Shown here: positions 1-6,109 of the stretch, in pieces
Layout: each line of letters starts with the position of its first letter
Numbering within the stretch: position 1 is the first letter of the stretch
NCBI GenBank assembly: GCA_028865155.1
Contig: JAGWKW010000036.1
Location: 1-10,431, forward strand
Source of the DNA: Alphaproteobacteria bacterium
GTDB lineage: Bacteria > Pseudomonadota > Alphaproteobacteria > UBA9219
Reading direction: 5' to 3'
Length of the DNA stretch: 10,431 bases
Notes under the pieces: generated by a model
Database searches by the model: none
What the model was told of the DNA's origin: nothing
What the model saw: only the letters and a program-made list of their open reading frames with translations
Program-made: the position numbers and the translations under genes

Positions 1-266
1 TCCGCGACAAGATCGGCGAAGCTTTCAAGGAGCGCCAGCTTGTCCTGACGACGGTGCCGTCCGACACGCCGGTGATCGTCGCGCAAGGCGTCAATGCCGA
101 CAATGTCTATCAATGGAACGTGCAGATGCCGGTCATCATGACCTATGCCACCAACAACAACGTCACTTCGCAGCAACGCGCCATCGTCTTCCTGTCGATC
201 GTGCGCGTTCCCGCCGAGCAGAGCCCGTCCGGCATCGCGATCCGGAACTGGAGCATCGGAAGCTGA
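1..266 (+). CDS. DotI/IcmL-family type IV secretion protein, C-terminal fragment
   Basis: This is the 3' end of a gene whose start lies left of the window; the frame is open from base 3 and stops at TGA 264-266, giving 87 visible residues. The visible part matches my recollection of the periplasmic domain of DotI/IcmL (TraM in IncI plasmids): a V-x-x-W-x-V-Q-x-P block, then a Tyr/Asn-rich turn, Q-Q-R and a strand ending in R-V-P-x-x-x-S-P-x-G-I-x-I. In Dot/Icm systems DotI is a bitopic inner-membrane protein that forms part of the inner-membrane complex; the N-terminal membrane segment would lie outside this window. A GTG at 54 is internal, because homologous-looking sequence continues upstream of it. 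The gene converges on the FliL-like gene with 13 bases between stops and no room for a standard terminator. Whether more secretion genes lie upstream cannot be seen. The family call rests on motif memory, without an alignment. Confidence 0.72.
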   Translation, partial: RDKIGEAFKERQLVLTTVPSDTPVIVAQGVNADNVYQWNVQMPVIMTYATNNNVTSQQRAIVFLSIVRVPAEQSPSGIAIRNWSIGS

Positions 267-279
267 TCGCCCCGGCGGG

Positions 280-756
280 TCACAGCATGCGCTGCGCGAC
301 GCCCTGCACCAATACGTCGACCACGTTTTCCGCGCCGATGACCGAGGCGACGGCGGCCGTCGCCCGTCGTTTGACCTTGTCGACATTGACGAGCTTGCCG
401 TTGCGCAAAGAACCCGACCCAAGTCCGCCATAAAGATGGGTCATCAACGCATCCATGACGCGCGGCATGTTGGTGTGCATATTGTCGGCGGCGTCGAAAT
501 CCTTGACCTGCACGTCGATCATGATCGTGACCAGCTGCTCGGCTCCGTTGCCGTCGATGACCGGCATGACCAAAGGCGCAAGATGGACATAGATCGGATC
601 GCCCGCGAAACGGCCGCCGGTGACGTCGTCTTCTTTCTTTTTGCCCGCAACCGGTTTGGAAGCGCCTTCATCGGCGAAGGCGCGGCATGGGGCAAGCGAC
701 AGCGCGGATACGGCGAACAGCCCTGCGGCCAGGATAAGGAAGGAGCGTATTTTCAT
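280..756 (-). CDS. Secreted FliL-like protein, last gene of the rib-nusB operon
   Basis: This encodes 158 residues from the ATG at 756. An in-frame TTG at 777 is possible but has no ribosome binding site; the chosen ATG has GGAG only 2 bases upstream, an unusually tight spacing. Residues 1-28 look like a signal peptide or membrane anchor (Lys/Arg start, hydrophobic core, cleavage-like A-F-A before D-E). A Lys/Glu/Asp-rich linker follows, then a domain that resembles FliL: Y-V-x-L-x-P-L-V-M-P-V-I, a beta strand with Q-L-V-T-I-M-I-D-V, and a C-terminal helix ending V-Q-G-V-A-Q-R-M-L. FliL proteins act at the flagellar stator, but no flagellar genes are visible here, so a periplasmic or membrane protein of unknown function is the safer reading. 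It lies 35 bases after nusB on the same strand and is probably co-transcribed with the riboflavin genes. Confidence 0.6.
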   Translation of the reverse strand: MKIRSFLILAAGLFAVSALSLAPCRAFADEGASKPVAGKKKEDDVTGGRFAGDPIYVHLAPLVMPVIDGNGAEQLVTIMIDVQVKDFDAADNMHTNMPRVMDALMTHLYGGLGSGSLRNGKLVNVDKVKRRATAAVASVIGAENVVDVLVQGVAQRML

Positions 757-791
757 ATCTCCGATTTTAAAAACCAATCTTTGACAAGAAA

Positions 792-1262
792 TTAAGAACG
801 CAAAGTTTTTGCGAGCCGGTCGAGCACGGCATTGACCAGCCCCGGTTCCTTGGCGCCGAAGAAACCATGCGCGACATCGACATAGTCGTTGACGATGACG
901 CCGGTCGCAGCGGCGCTGTGCTGAAGCTCGAATACGCCCGCGCGCAGGATGGATTTGAGCAGCGGCTCCATCCGCCCCGGCGACAGCTTCGCGTCGACCG
1001 CGCCCGCGATCATTTCGTCGATGGCGGCGCGATTTTCGCTGACCCCAGACAGGATCGTTCCGAACATGTCGCGGTCGACGGCGATGACGGTTTCCTCCTC
1101 GCGCAGGACGACGGCGGGATCGGCGCGGAAGCGGCGGATCAGCGCTTCGGGCTGCTCATCGGTCAGGGCGAGCTGGTAAAGCCCCTGTACGGCGGCAAGA
1201 CGCGCCATGCGGCGCGCGCTATTGTCGTTATGTTCGTCTTTTTGCCGCAATTCCTGTACCAT
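792..1262 (-). CDS. nusB: Transcription antitermination factor NusB
   Basis: NusB binds boxA RNA together with NusE (ribosomal protein S10) and supports antitermination on rRNA operons in the cytoplasm. The 156-residue product has the whole family fold: an N-terminal A-R-R-x-A-R-L-A-A-V-Q-x-L-Y-Q helix after a short charged extension (residues 1-16), a central D-x-x-x-F-x-x-I-L-x-G-V region, I-L-R-A-G-V-F-E-L near two thirds, and the diagnostic C-terminal N-D-Y-V-D-V-A-x-x-F-F followed by E-P-G-L-V-N-A-V-L-D. Length is normal for alphaproteobacteria. Start ATG 1260-1262 has an AGGAA-type ribosome binding site about 8 bases upstream. It follows ribH by 25 bases in the classic rib-nus arrangement and precedes the FliL-like gene. 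Nothing is missing or odd. Confidence 0.96.
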   Translation of the reverse strand: MVQELRQKDEHNDNSARRMARLAAVQGLYQLALTDEQPEALIRRFRADPAVVLREEETVIAVDRDMFGTILSGVSENRAAIDEMIAGAVDAKLSPGRMEPLLKSILRAGVFELQHSAAATGVIVNDYVDVAHGFFGAKEPGLVNAVLDRLAKTLRS

Positions 1263-1287
1263 TGAAAATTCCTGATTTTATATTTTG

Positions 1288-1806
1288 CTAGTTCTTCGCC
1301 ACCCAGCGCCGTTTCGGCGACAGGCGGAAATGATGTTTCAACTCGATCATGCGCAGGGCCGCTTCTGCCGCTTCGCCGCCCCGGTCAAGGCGCGCGGTGT
1401 CGGCGCGTTCAAGCGCCTGCTCCATCGAATTGCAGGTCAAAATGCCGTTGCCGACCGCGACGCGGTTGTGCAGGGCCAGTTCCTGAAGCCCGCGCGCGCT
1501 TTCGACGGCGACGATCTCGTCATGCATCGTGCCGCCCTTGAGGACGCAGCCAAGCGCGATATAACCGTCGGGGCGGCGGCGCATCGGGTCGAAGTCGAGC
1601 GCTTTGATGGCGAAGGAAATCGCAGCCGGAATTTCCAGCGACCCCGGAACCGTGACGATCTCCATGCTCGCGCCGACGCGTTCCAGCACCGCCTTCGCGC
1701 CTTGCAGTTGCAGGTCGGCGACGTCGGTATAGAAACGCGCTTCGATGATCATGACATGCGGCGGCGTTTCGAAAGTGAAGGAAGCGGGCGGGCGCTTAAT
1801 TTCCAT
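1288..1806 (-). CDS. ribH: 6,7-dimethyl-8-ribityllumazine synthase (RibH)
   Basis: Lumazine synthase condenses 5-amino-6-ribitylaminouracil with 3,4-dihydroxy-2-butanone 4-phosphate, the step before riboflavin synthase. The product is 172 residues from the ATG at 1806; an upstream extension would overlap ribB and is not needed. Visible landmarks are the substrate-pocket segments E-A-R-F-Y (22-26) and V-P-G-S-L-E-I-P (53-60), the G-C-V-L-K-G-G-T-x-H loop with the conserved catalytic-type His at 95, and the R-V-A-V-G-N-G-I-L-T segment that precedes the phosphate-binding region. The C-terminal tail is basic. A strong GGAGG ribosome binding site overlaps the end of ribB, and only one base separates the ribB stop from this start, so the two are almost certainly translationally coupled. 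Family identity is secure; oligomeric state (pentamer or icosahedron) cannot be read from sequence. Confidence 0.96.
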   Translation of the reverse strand: MEIKRPPASFTFETPPHVMIIEARFYTDVADLQLQGAKAVLERVGASMEIVTVPGSLEIPAAISFAIKALDFDPMRRRPDGYIALGCVLKGGTMHDEIVAVESARGLQELALHNRVAVGNGILTCNSMEQALERADTARLDRGGEAAEAALRMIELKHHFRLSPKRRWVAKN

Positions 1807-1807
1807 G

Positions 1808-2980
1808 TTACCCTCCGATGGCGCGTTGTTCGACGAGGCGCAGCCCATAGCCGTCGAGCCCGACGATGGTGCGCTGCGAATTCGACAGAAGGATCATGTC
1901 GCGCACGCCGAGGTCGATCAGGATCTGCGCGCCGACGCCGTAATTGCGCAATTCTTTACATGGGCCGCGACTGCTCTGCGGTTCGCCGACTTTGTCGGCT
2001 TCCCGCAACCGCGACTGCGGCTGTTTTTCTCTTGCGGCAAGTTTTTCCGACAAACTCGCCGCCTGCGCTTCGCGCAGCAGGACGATGACGCCGCGCCCTT
2101 CCTCGGCGATCATCCGCATCGAAGCCTGCAATTCGCCGCCATGGCCGCGGCTGCGGTCGCCGAGAACATCTTCAAGCACGTCGAGCGCATGCATCCGCAC
2201 TAACACAGGCGCGGGGCCGGAGATATCGCCTTTGACCAGCGCGACATGCTCGGCATAAGCGGCCCTGTTGACATAAATATGCATGGCGAAATCGCCGCCA
2301 TGAATGCTGGTAAAGGGTTGCGACAGGCGGCGCTCGACGATTGTTTCAGTGCGGCGGCGATAGGCGATCAGGTCGGCGACAGTGCCGATTTTAAGATTAT
2401 GCTGGCGCGCGACCTCGGCCAGATCGGGCAACCGCGCCATGGTGCCGTCTTCGTTCATGATCTCGCAGATAACGGAAGCCGGGATCAATCCGGCCAGCCG
2501 CGCGATATCGACCGAACCTTCGGTTTGCCCCGCGCGTTCCAGAACGCCGCCGGGCCGCGCCATAAGCGGAAACACATGGCCGGGCGTGACGATATCCTGC
2601 GGGCCCTTGTCCGGCGCAATCGCAGTCTGGATCGTATGGGCGCGGTCGGCGGCGGAAATGCCCGTCGTTACGCCTTCGCGCGCCTCGATCGAAACGGTGA
2701 AGGCGGTTTGAAAGCGCGTGCCGTTATTCTGGCTCATCATGGGCAGGCCGAGCCGTTCGATCTGCCTGCCTTCCATCGCCAGACAAATCAGCCCGCGCCC
2801 GTATCTGGCCATGAAATTGATCGCCTCCGGCGTCACGAACTGCGCCGGGATGACAAGGTCGCCTTCGTTTTCGCGGTCCTCGTCGTCGGCGAGGATGAAC
2901 ATGCGGCCCCGCTGCGCCTCGGCGATAATCTCTTCGGGCGGGCTGATCAGGCTTTCGGCGGCGACGGCATGAAGCTTCAT
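1808..2980 (-). CDS. ribB: 3,4-dihydroxy-2-butanone 4-phosphate synthase with degenerate RibA half (RibBX type)
   Basis: The 390-residue protein has two halves. Residues 1-205 are a complete DHBP synthase, which converts ribulose 5-phosphate to 3,4-dihydroxy-2-butanone 4-phosphate plus formate. The [11 protein letters not shown] active-site loop (32-42), G-R-G-L-I-C (61-66), [15 protein letters not shown] (95-109) and T-P-G-H-V-F-P-L (132-139) are all intact. Residues 206-390 align with GTP cyclohydrolase II, but its three zinc cysteines are replaced (by gapless alignment to remembered E. coli RibA, C54, C65 and C67 become D267, R278 and H280), and the E-G-R-G-I-G catalytic loop is lost. The C-terminal N-Y-G-V-G-A-Q-I-L and L-L-S-N scaffold remains. 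This matches the known proteobacterial RibBX variant, so GTP cyclohydrolase activity must come from another gene. The start is chosen at ATG 2980; a TTG at 3061 would add 27 residues. No clear ribosome binding site is seen. Confidence 0.93.
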   Translation of the reverse strand: MKLHAVAAESLISPPEEIIAEAQRGRMFILADDEDRENEGDLVIPAQFVTPEAINFMARYGRGLICLAMEGRQIERLGLPMMSQNNGTRFQTAFTVSIEAREGVTTGISAADRAHTIQTAIAPDKGPQDIVTPGHVFPLMARPGGVLERAGQTEGSVDIARLAGLIPASVICEIMNEDGTMARLPDLAEVARQHNLKIGTVADLIAYRRRTETIVERRLSQPFTSIHGGDFAMHIYVNRAAYAEHVALVKGDISGPAPVLVRMHALDVLEDVLGDRSRGHGGELQASMRMIAEEGRGVIVLLREAQAASLSEKLAAREKQPQSRLREADKVGEPQSSRGPCKELRNYGVGAQILIDLGVRDMILLSNSQRTIVGLDGYGLRLVEQRAIGG

Positions 2981-3107
2981 AGGGCGGCTTATAGCGGTTC
3001 TTGAAGCGTTTGAGAAATAATTTCCGCGTCTTGCGCCCAGGGAAAAGGCCAATTTACGCAATCAAAAGAAAAAGATAGGATGCTTTTCCTGCCTTGGGGT
3101 GTTTGCT
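2981..3107. promoter_or_regulatory. Divergent control region, ribB / SNase-like gene
   Basis: These 127 bases separate two genes transcribed away from each other and must hold both start sites. For the rightward gene, TTTACG at 3053-3058 and TAGGAT at 3076-3081, 17 bases apart, each match four of six positions of the sigma-70 hexamers and would give a leader of about 20 bases. For ribB no convincing pair is visible. I looked for the conserved blocks of an FMN riboswitch, which often precedes rib genes, and saw none; the region is also short for one plus a promoter. A short odd palindrome, GAAATAATTTC, lies near 3013-3023. Confidence 0.35.
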
Positions 3108-3818
3108 ATGCCCTCTTTAACCAAGCGTTGTTCCTGTCTTTTCGTGCTGGCCGTGTGGCTAGGCCTGTCCGGTTATGCTCGTGCGGCCGTTTCCGCGCGT
3201 GCCCTGTCCGGCGATGAAATCGCCATGCCGGACGGGCGTACCGTGCGGCTGGCCGGGATCATGGCTGTGGACGGCGCGGCGGCGTTTTTGCAATCCGCCG
3301 TCGCGGGGCATGATCTGGTTTTGAAAGACGCCGCGCCCGACCGTTACGGGCGCCTATCCGCGCTTGTCTTCATACAGGGAGATAGACAGTCGTTGCAGGA
3401 TGACTTGCTGGCGCGCGGACTGGCTTTCGTTTATCCGGCCGCGGGCGCGGAACCCGAACCGGATGCGATGCTGGCCGAGGAACGCGCGGCGCGGAAAATG
3501 AAGACAGGCTATTGGCGCAATCATCCCGATACGAAAGCAACCGATGCGGCGAAACTTTATGGAAAATATGGATTTATAACCGGAACCATCGTCAAAGCCG
3601 AACGCGTCAGGAACAAGGCCTATCTCGATTTCGGCGCGGACTGGCATGACGATTTCACGATTGCGATCCCTGCGCATAACCTGCGCGCCTTCAAAAAAGC
3701 TGGCGAAGATATCCTGCAATGGCAGGGCAAAAAGATACGCGTACGCGGATGGGTGACCCGCAATTCCGGCCCGATGATCGTCGCAACCGATCCGCATCAG
3801 ATCGAATTATTGGATTAG
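3108..3818 (+). CDS. Exported thermonuclease-fold (SNase-like) protein, catalytic site degenerate
   Basis: The 236-residue product starts at ATG 3108, with GGGG about 8 bases upstream; a GTG at 3099 adds only three residues. Residues 1-27 form a signal peptide ending A-R-A-A, so the protein is exported. Residues 30-137 follow the staphylococcal nuclease fold: D-G-D/E strand, V-R-L-A-G-I (46-51), D-R-Y-G-R (78-82), L-L-A-R-G-L-A-F-V-Y (100-109) and the E-E-R-A-A-R helix with G-Y-W (134-136). The Arg equivalents of SNase R35 and R87 are present, but the usual R-L-x-G-I-D-A-P-E segment reads R-L-A-G-I-M-A-V-D-G, so the calcium-binding Asp/Glu pair is not in place. Residues 150-236 form a second, probably OB-like domain (L-D-F-G-x-D-W-x-x-D-F-T). 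A binding rather than cleaving role is possible. The stop codon overlaps that of the J-domain gene. Confidence 0.75.
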   Translation: MPSLTKRCSCLFVLAVWLGLSGYARAAVSARALSGDEIAMPDGRTVRLAGIMAVDGAAAFLQSAVAGHDLVLKDAAPDRYGRLSALVFIQGDRQSLQDDLLARGLAFVYPAAGAEPEPDAMLAEERAARKMKTGYWRNHPDTKATDAAKLYGKYGFITGTIVKAERVRNKAYLDFGADWHDDFTIAIPAHNLRAFKKAGEDILQWQGKKIRVRGWVTRNSGPMIVATDPHQIELLD

Positions 3819-4381
3819 TCTTCGGCGGGTTCGTAGATGCCGCGCAGGGTCGCGAAAGCCGCGTTGATGTTTTTAAACTTTTCCTCGGCCTCGCGCGCGC
3901 CGCCATGAAGGTCAGGGTGATGCTGCTTGACCAGAATGCGGTAGCGCGCCTTGATGTCGGCAAACGTCACCGGCGCGCAGAGGTCGAGCGCGGCCAGCGC
4001 CTCTCGTTCGGCCAGCGGCATCGGCGGTATGGGCGGCGGCGCATCCTCGTTCGGCGCATAGCCGAAAATGTCGTTCATGGCCTGATGGCGCAATGCCTGT
4101 TCGCGCGCGCCCCATTGGCCCATCGGCCAACTTGGCCGTTCCCAGACGGTGGCCTTGCGGTTATAGGTTTCGACTTCGTCGGGCGAAAGCCCCGCGAAAT
4201 AATCCCATTCCTTGTTGTAAGCGCGGACATGGTCGAGGCAGAAATAATAATAGTCGTTCAGCCGGTCGCGGCTTTTGGGCGCGCGGTAATCGCCCGTCAG
4301 GGCGCAGGACGGATGGGCGCACATCCGCAGCTTGACGGGGCGGTCGGCGGTATCGGAAAAAATGTCTTTGAATGCGCGCAT
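3815..4381 (-). CDS. J-domain protein with N-terminal Cys/His putative zinc module
   Basis: The 188-residue cytoplasmic protein carries its J domain at the C terminus (about 130-185). This domain includes the essential H-P-D at 155-157, preceded by the A-R-Y-R-I-L-V-K-Q-H helix and followed by the E-E-K-F-K-N-I-N-A-A-F helix. J domains stimulate the ATPase of DnaK-type chaperones. The N-terminal half has C-x4-C (21, 26) and C-x2-H (48, 51) around a conserved-looking R-A-P-K-S-R-D motif, which could bind zinc; this is inference. A Pro-rich linker (114-122) joins the halves. The layout matches a family common in alphaproteobacteria next to bolA, as here. Start ATG 4381 is preferred over TTG 4393; neither has a strong ribosome binding site. 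One arm of a 23-bp inverted repeat ends 12 bases upstream of the ATG. Confidence 0.85.
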   Translation of the reverse strand: MRAFKDIFSDTADRPVKLRMCAHPSCALTGDYRAPKSRDRLNDYYYFCLDHVRAYNKEWDYFAGLSPDEVETYNRKATVWERPSWPMGQWGAREQALRHQAMNDIFGYAPNEDAPPPIPPMPLAEREALAALDLCAPVTFADIKARYRILVKQHHPDLHGGAREAEEKFKNINAAFATLRGIYEPAED

Positions 4382-4393
4382 ATACACCGTCAA

Positions 4394-4484
4394 CTTGAAA
4401 CCCCGAAAAAGTTTTTGACCGCGTCTGCTTGATTTTATTAAGCTCTTTCGTTACGGCGACGAAAAACTTTTTCGGGTTTTCAAG
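4394..4484. repeat. 23-bp inverted repeat with 45-base spacer, between J-domain gene and bolA
   Basis: Arm 4394-4416 begins CTTGAAACCCCG and ends GAAAAAGTTTTT; arm 4462-4484 is its reverse complement with a single mismatch (22 of 23 positions). The spacer 4417-4461 is unrelated and AT-rich in its middle. Each arm also contains a near self-complementary A5-G/C-T5 core. The element fills most of the 153-base divergent intergenic region, so it is not a terminator for either flanking gene. Transcribed leftward, it would fold as a long hairpin in the leader of the J-domain gene, ending 12 bases before its ATG. Possible roles are a regulator binding site, a structured leader or a miniature mobile element. 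I saw no target-site duplication at its ends and no second copy in the window. Confidence 0.8.
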
Positions 4485-4534
4485 CGGACGGACTATAGCT
4501 TGCCAGTTTATCATAAATGGGTGAAGATTTGGCC

Positions 4535-4816
4535 ATGAATCTTGAAACAAGAAAAGCCCGGCTTCACCGTATTTTAACCGAAAGCTTCGCGCCAGCCGGT
4601 TTGGAGATCGAAGACGAATCCGCCCGCCACGCCGGTCACGCAGGCGCGCGGCCGGGCGGGGAGACGCATTACCGCGTCAAAATCGTCAGCACGGCTTTCG
4701 AAGGCCAAAACCGCGTCGCGCGGCACCGCGCCGTCTATGCAGCATTGGCGGGTGAAATGCAGGAAGGCGGCATTCACGCGCTTGCGCTCGAAACCCTGAC
4801 GCCGGAAGAGGGTTAG
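4535..4816 (+). CDS. BolA family protein
   Basis: This encodes 93 residues from ATG 4535, with a good GGGTGAAG ribosome binding site 8 bases upstream; the in-frame ATG at 4517 would add six residues and lacks such a site. The family signature is complete: E-I-E-D-E-S-x-R-H-A-G-H-A-G (24-37), G-G-E-T-H-Y-R-V-K-I-V-S (41-52), the F-x-G-x-x-R-V-A-R-H-R-x-V-Y helix-turn segment (55-68, with conserved His 64) and the H-A-L-A-L-x-T-L end. BolA proteins partner with monothiol glutaredoxins and bind iron-sulfur clusters, and some act as stress or envelope regulators. Which BolA subgroup this is cannot be settled by eye. It is divergent from the J-domain gene, a pairing I recall as recurrent in alphaproteobacteria, and its stop overlaps that of the mutT-like gene. 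Confidence 0.93.
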   Translation: MNLETRKARLHRILTESFAPAGLEIEDESARHAGHAGARPGGETHYRVKIVSTAFEGQNRVARHRAVYAALAGEMQEGGIHALALETLTPEEG

Positions 4817-5256
4817 AGCATCTCGAACAAAATCGGCAAGACGCGGTCGTCCGCCGGCGGCATCGGATAATCGCGCCATTCATGTTTCGATGCCCAGGCC
4901 AGCTTCTGCCCCTCGCGCGGCTGCGGCTCGCCCTGCCAGACGCGGCAGCCGAAAAGCGGCATCAGCAGATGGAATTTTTCGTAAGGATGCGAGGCAAAAG
5001 TCATCGGTTGCATACAGCCCGGCGAGGTTTCGATGCCAAGTTCCTCGCGCAGTTCGCGCACCAGCGCATGTTCGGGCGTTTCGTTTTCGTCGACTTTACC
5101 GCCCGGAAATTCCCACAAGCCCGCCATCGTTTTTCCTTCCGGGCGTTGTGCCAGAAGAACGCGGTTTTCCGCGTCGATCAGGACGGCGGCGGCGACAAAA
5201 ATCATCGGGCGGTCGGGGCGCAGAAGGGGAATGTCGATAAGCGAGCAGGCCGTCAT
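4813..5256 (-). CDS. mutT: MutT-type Nudix (deoxy)nucleoside triphosphate pyrophosphohydrolase
   Basis: The 147-residue product contains a perfect Nudix box, G-x5-E-x7-R-E-U-x-E-E-x-G-U, at residues 53-75 (E71 and E72 being the metal-binding pair). It is preceded by V-A-A-A-V-L-I-D and L-W-E-F-P-G-G-K, which are typical of MutT, the enzyme that removes 8-oxo-dGTP from the nucleotide pool. The C-terminal W-R-D-Y-P-M-P-P-A-D segment fits the MutT family end. The start at ATG 5254-5256 gives a 17-residue extension before the usual MutT beginning at M18. It is supported by the four-base ATGA overlap with the upstream acetyltransferase stop, which suggests coupled translation. It is the last gene of a three-gene minus-strand operon. 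The exact substrate is inferred; the family assignment is secure. Confidence 0.9.
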   Translation of the reverse strand: MTACSLIDIPLLRPDRPMIFVAAAVLIDAENRVLLAQRPEGKTMAGLWEFPGGKVDENETPEHALVRELREELGIETSPGCMQPMTFASHPYEKFHLLMPLFGCRVWQGEPQPREGQKLAWASKHEWRDYPMPPADDRVLPILFEML

Positions 5257-5813
5257 GCAGCGCTTTCCTTTTCATAATCGTCGCGCGTGATGCGCCATTT
5301 CAAAACCGTGTCGTCGCCGCGCAGCGCGCCATAGTCGCGCGGCACTTCGCCCATATTGCGCAACCCGATTTTGCGCAGAACATTTTGCGAAGCGTCATTG
5401 TCAAGTGCGGTGGTCGCGCCGACCAGCCGCGTCGCGGGCCGTGCGAAGGCGATTTTCAGCGCTTCGCGCGCGGCTTCGCTCATAAAGCCTTGGCCCCAGT
5501 AGTCCCGCGCCAGCCAATAGCCGATCTCGACCTCGCCCGGTTCGGGGTTGACATCGCGCGGCGGATGTAACCCGACCGCGCCGATCAGCAGATCGTCGGT
5601 TTTTTGCGCAAGGATGAAAAGCTCCGGCGCGCCGCGCGCATAGCAGGCCGCCATGTCGGTATAGAAATCCCCGGCGTCCTTCATCGTGTAAGGAAACGGC
5701 ACGACCGCGAGCCAGCGCACGACATCCCAGTCGTTGAGCAAGTCGGTCATGCGCGGCAATTCCGGGTACGTCAGCGCGCGCAGGTACAGCCGTTCCGTCT
5801 CGGCGAAAATCAT
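5253..5813 (-). CDS. GNAT acetyltransferase, RimJ/RimL type
   Basis: The 186-residue protein has the GNAT layout of the RimJ/RimL subgroup. It starts with E-T-E-R-L-Y-L-R-A-L, has a D-W-D-V-V-R-W-L segment at 28-35, a central G-E-V-E-I-G-Y-W-L strand at 93-101 and the acetyl-CoA pyrophosphate loop R-D-Y-W-G-Q-G-F-M-S-E-A at 103-114. It ends with N-D-A-S-Q-N-V-L-R-K-I-G-L (139-151), the standard Asn/Ser helix of this subgroup. Such enzymes acetylate protein N termini, antibiotics or small molecules; the substrate cannot be told from sequence. It overlaps its upstream neighbour (DUF6489-like) and its downstream neighbour (mutT) by four bases each, both as ATGA, so all three are probably made from one message. 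No key residue looks missing. Confidence 0.9.
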   Translation of the reverse strand: MIFAETERLYLRALTYPELPRMTDLLNDWDVVRWLAVVPFPYTMKDAGDFYTDMAACYARGAPELFILAQKTDDLLIGAVGLHPPRDVNPEPGEVEIGYWLARDYWGQGFMSEAAREALKIAFARPATRLVGATTALDNDASQNVLRKIGLRNMGEVPRDYGALRGDDTVLKWRITRDDYEKESAA

Positions 5814-6109
5814 TTTTGTTTATCGCCCCGCTCGGCAAAGGCGCTCATCGCGCCCGACGTCGTGGCGGCGATGCCCGACATGGTCTGCTGCAAATTCGCC
5901 CAGAACATTTTCTGCGCCTGCTCGACATTTTGCAGGCTGGCGGGCAGCCAGGTCCTGACCATCGCTTCGGGGGACATGGATACTATATTGTCGCGCAGCC
6001 TTTGTTCAAGCTCGGCCATCAAAGCCTGCTGCATCGGCGCGACATCGGGCAGGCCTAAAAAGGCGCGCGCTTCTTCGGGGGTGCATTCGACGTTGAAGGT
6101 GACTTTCAT
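5810..6109 (-). CDS. DUF6489-like small protein
   Basis: This is a 99-residue protein with no signal peptide or membrane segment. It opens M-K-V-T-F-N-V-E-C-T-P-E-E-A-R-A-F-L-G-L-P-D-V, the signature I associate with the alphaproteobacterial DUF6489 family. The rest is helical: a Leu/Glu/Arg-rich stretch (about 26-43), a W-L-P region near 54, and an amphipathic Met/Gln/Ala-rich helix (about 60-92) reminiscent of phasin-like or granule-associated proteins; that comparison is only a compositional impression. Function is unknown. Start ATG 6107-6109 has no clear ribosome binding site. It is the first gene of the operon with the acetyltransferase and mutT, and its TGA overlaps the next ATG. Confidence 0.8.
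   Translation of the reverse strand: MKVTFNVECTPEEARAFLGLPDVAPMQQALMAELEQRLRDNIVSMSPEAMVRTWLPASLQNVEQAQKMFWANLQQTMSGIAATTSGAMSAFAERGDKQK

Noticed and set aside
145..795. Long plus-strand open frame of 216 codons opposite the FliL-like gene
   Set aside because: It is antisense to a gene with a signal peptide and a family-like domain, has an unnatural Arg/His/Asp-rich composition, and overlaps the DotI/IcmL end in another frame.
2981..3107. FMN riboswitch upstream of ribB
   Set aside because: None of the conserved RFN-element blocks could be found, and the gap is short for an element of that size plus a promoter.
4394..4484. Rho-independent terminator formed by the 23-bp inverted repeat
   Set aside because: Both flanking genes read away from it, the spacer is 45 bases, and no run of T follows the stem in either direction.
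4394..4484. Confirmed miniature transposable element
   Set aside because: The terminal-repeat form fits, but no target-site duplication is visible and only one copy is present, so it is kept as a hypothesis only.
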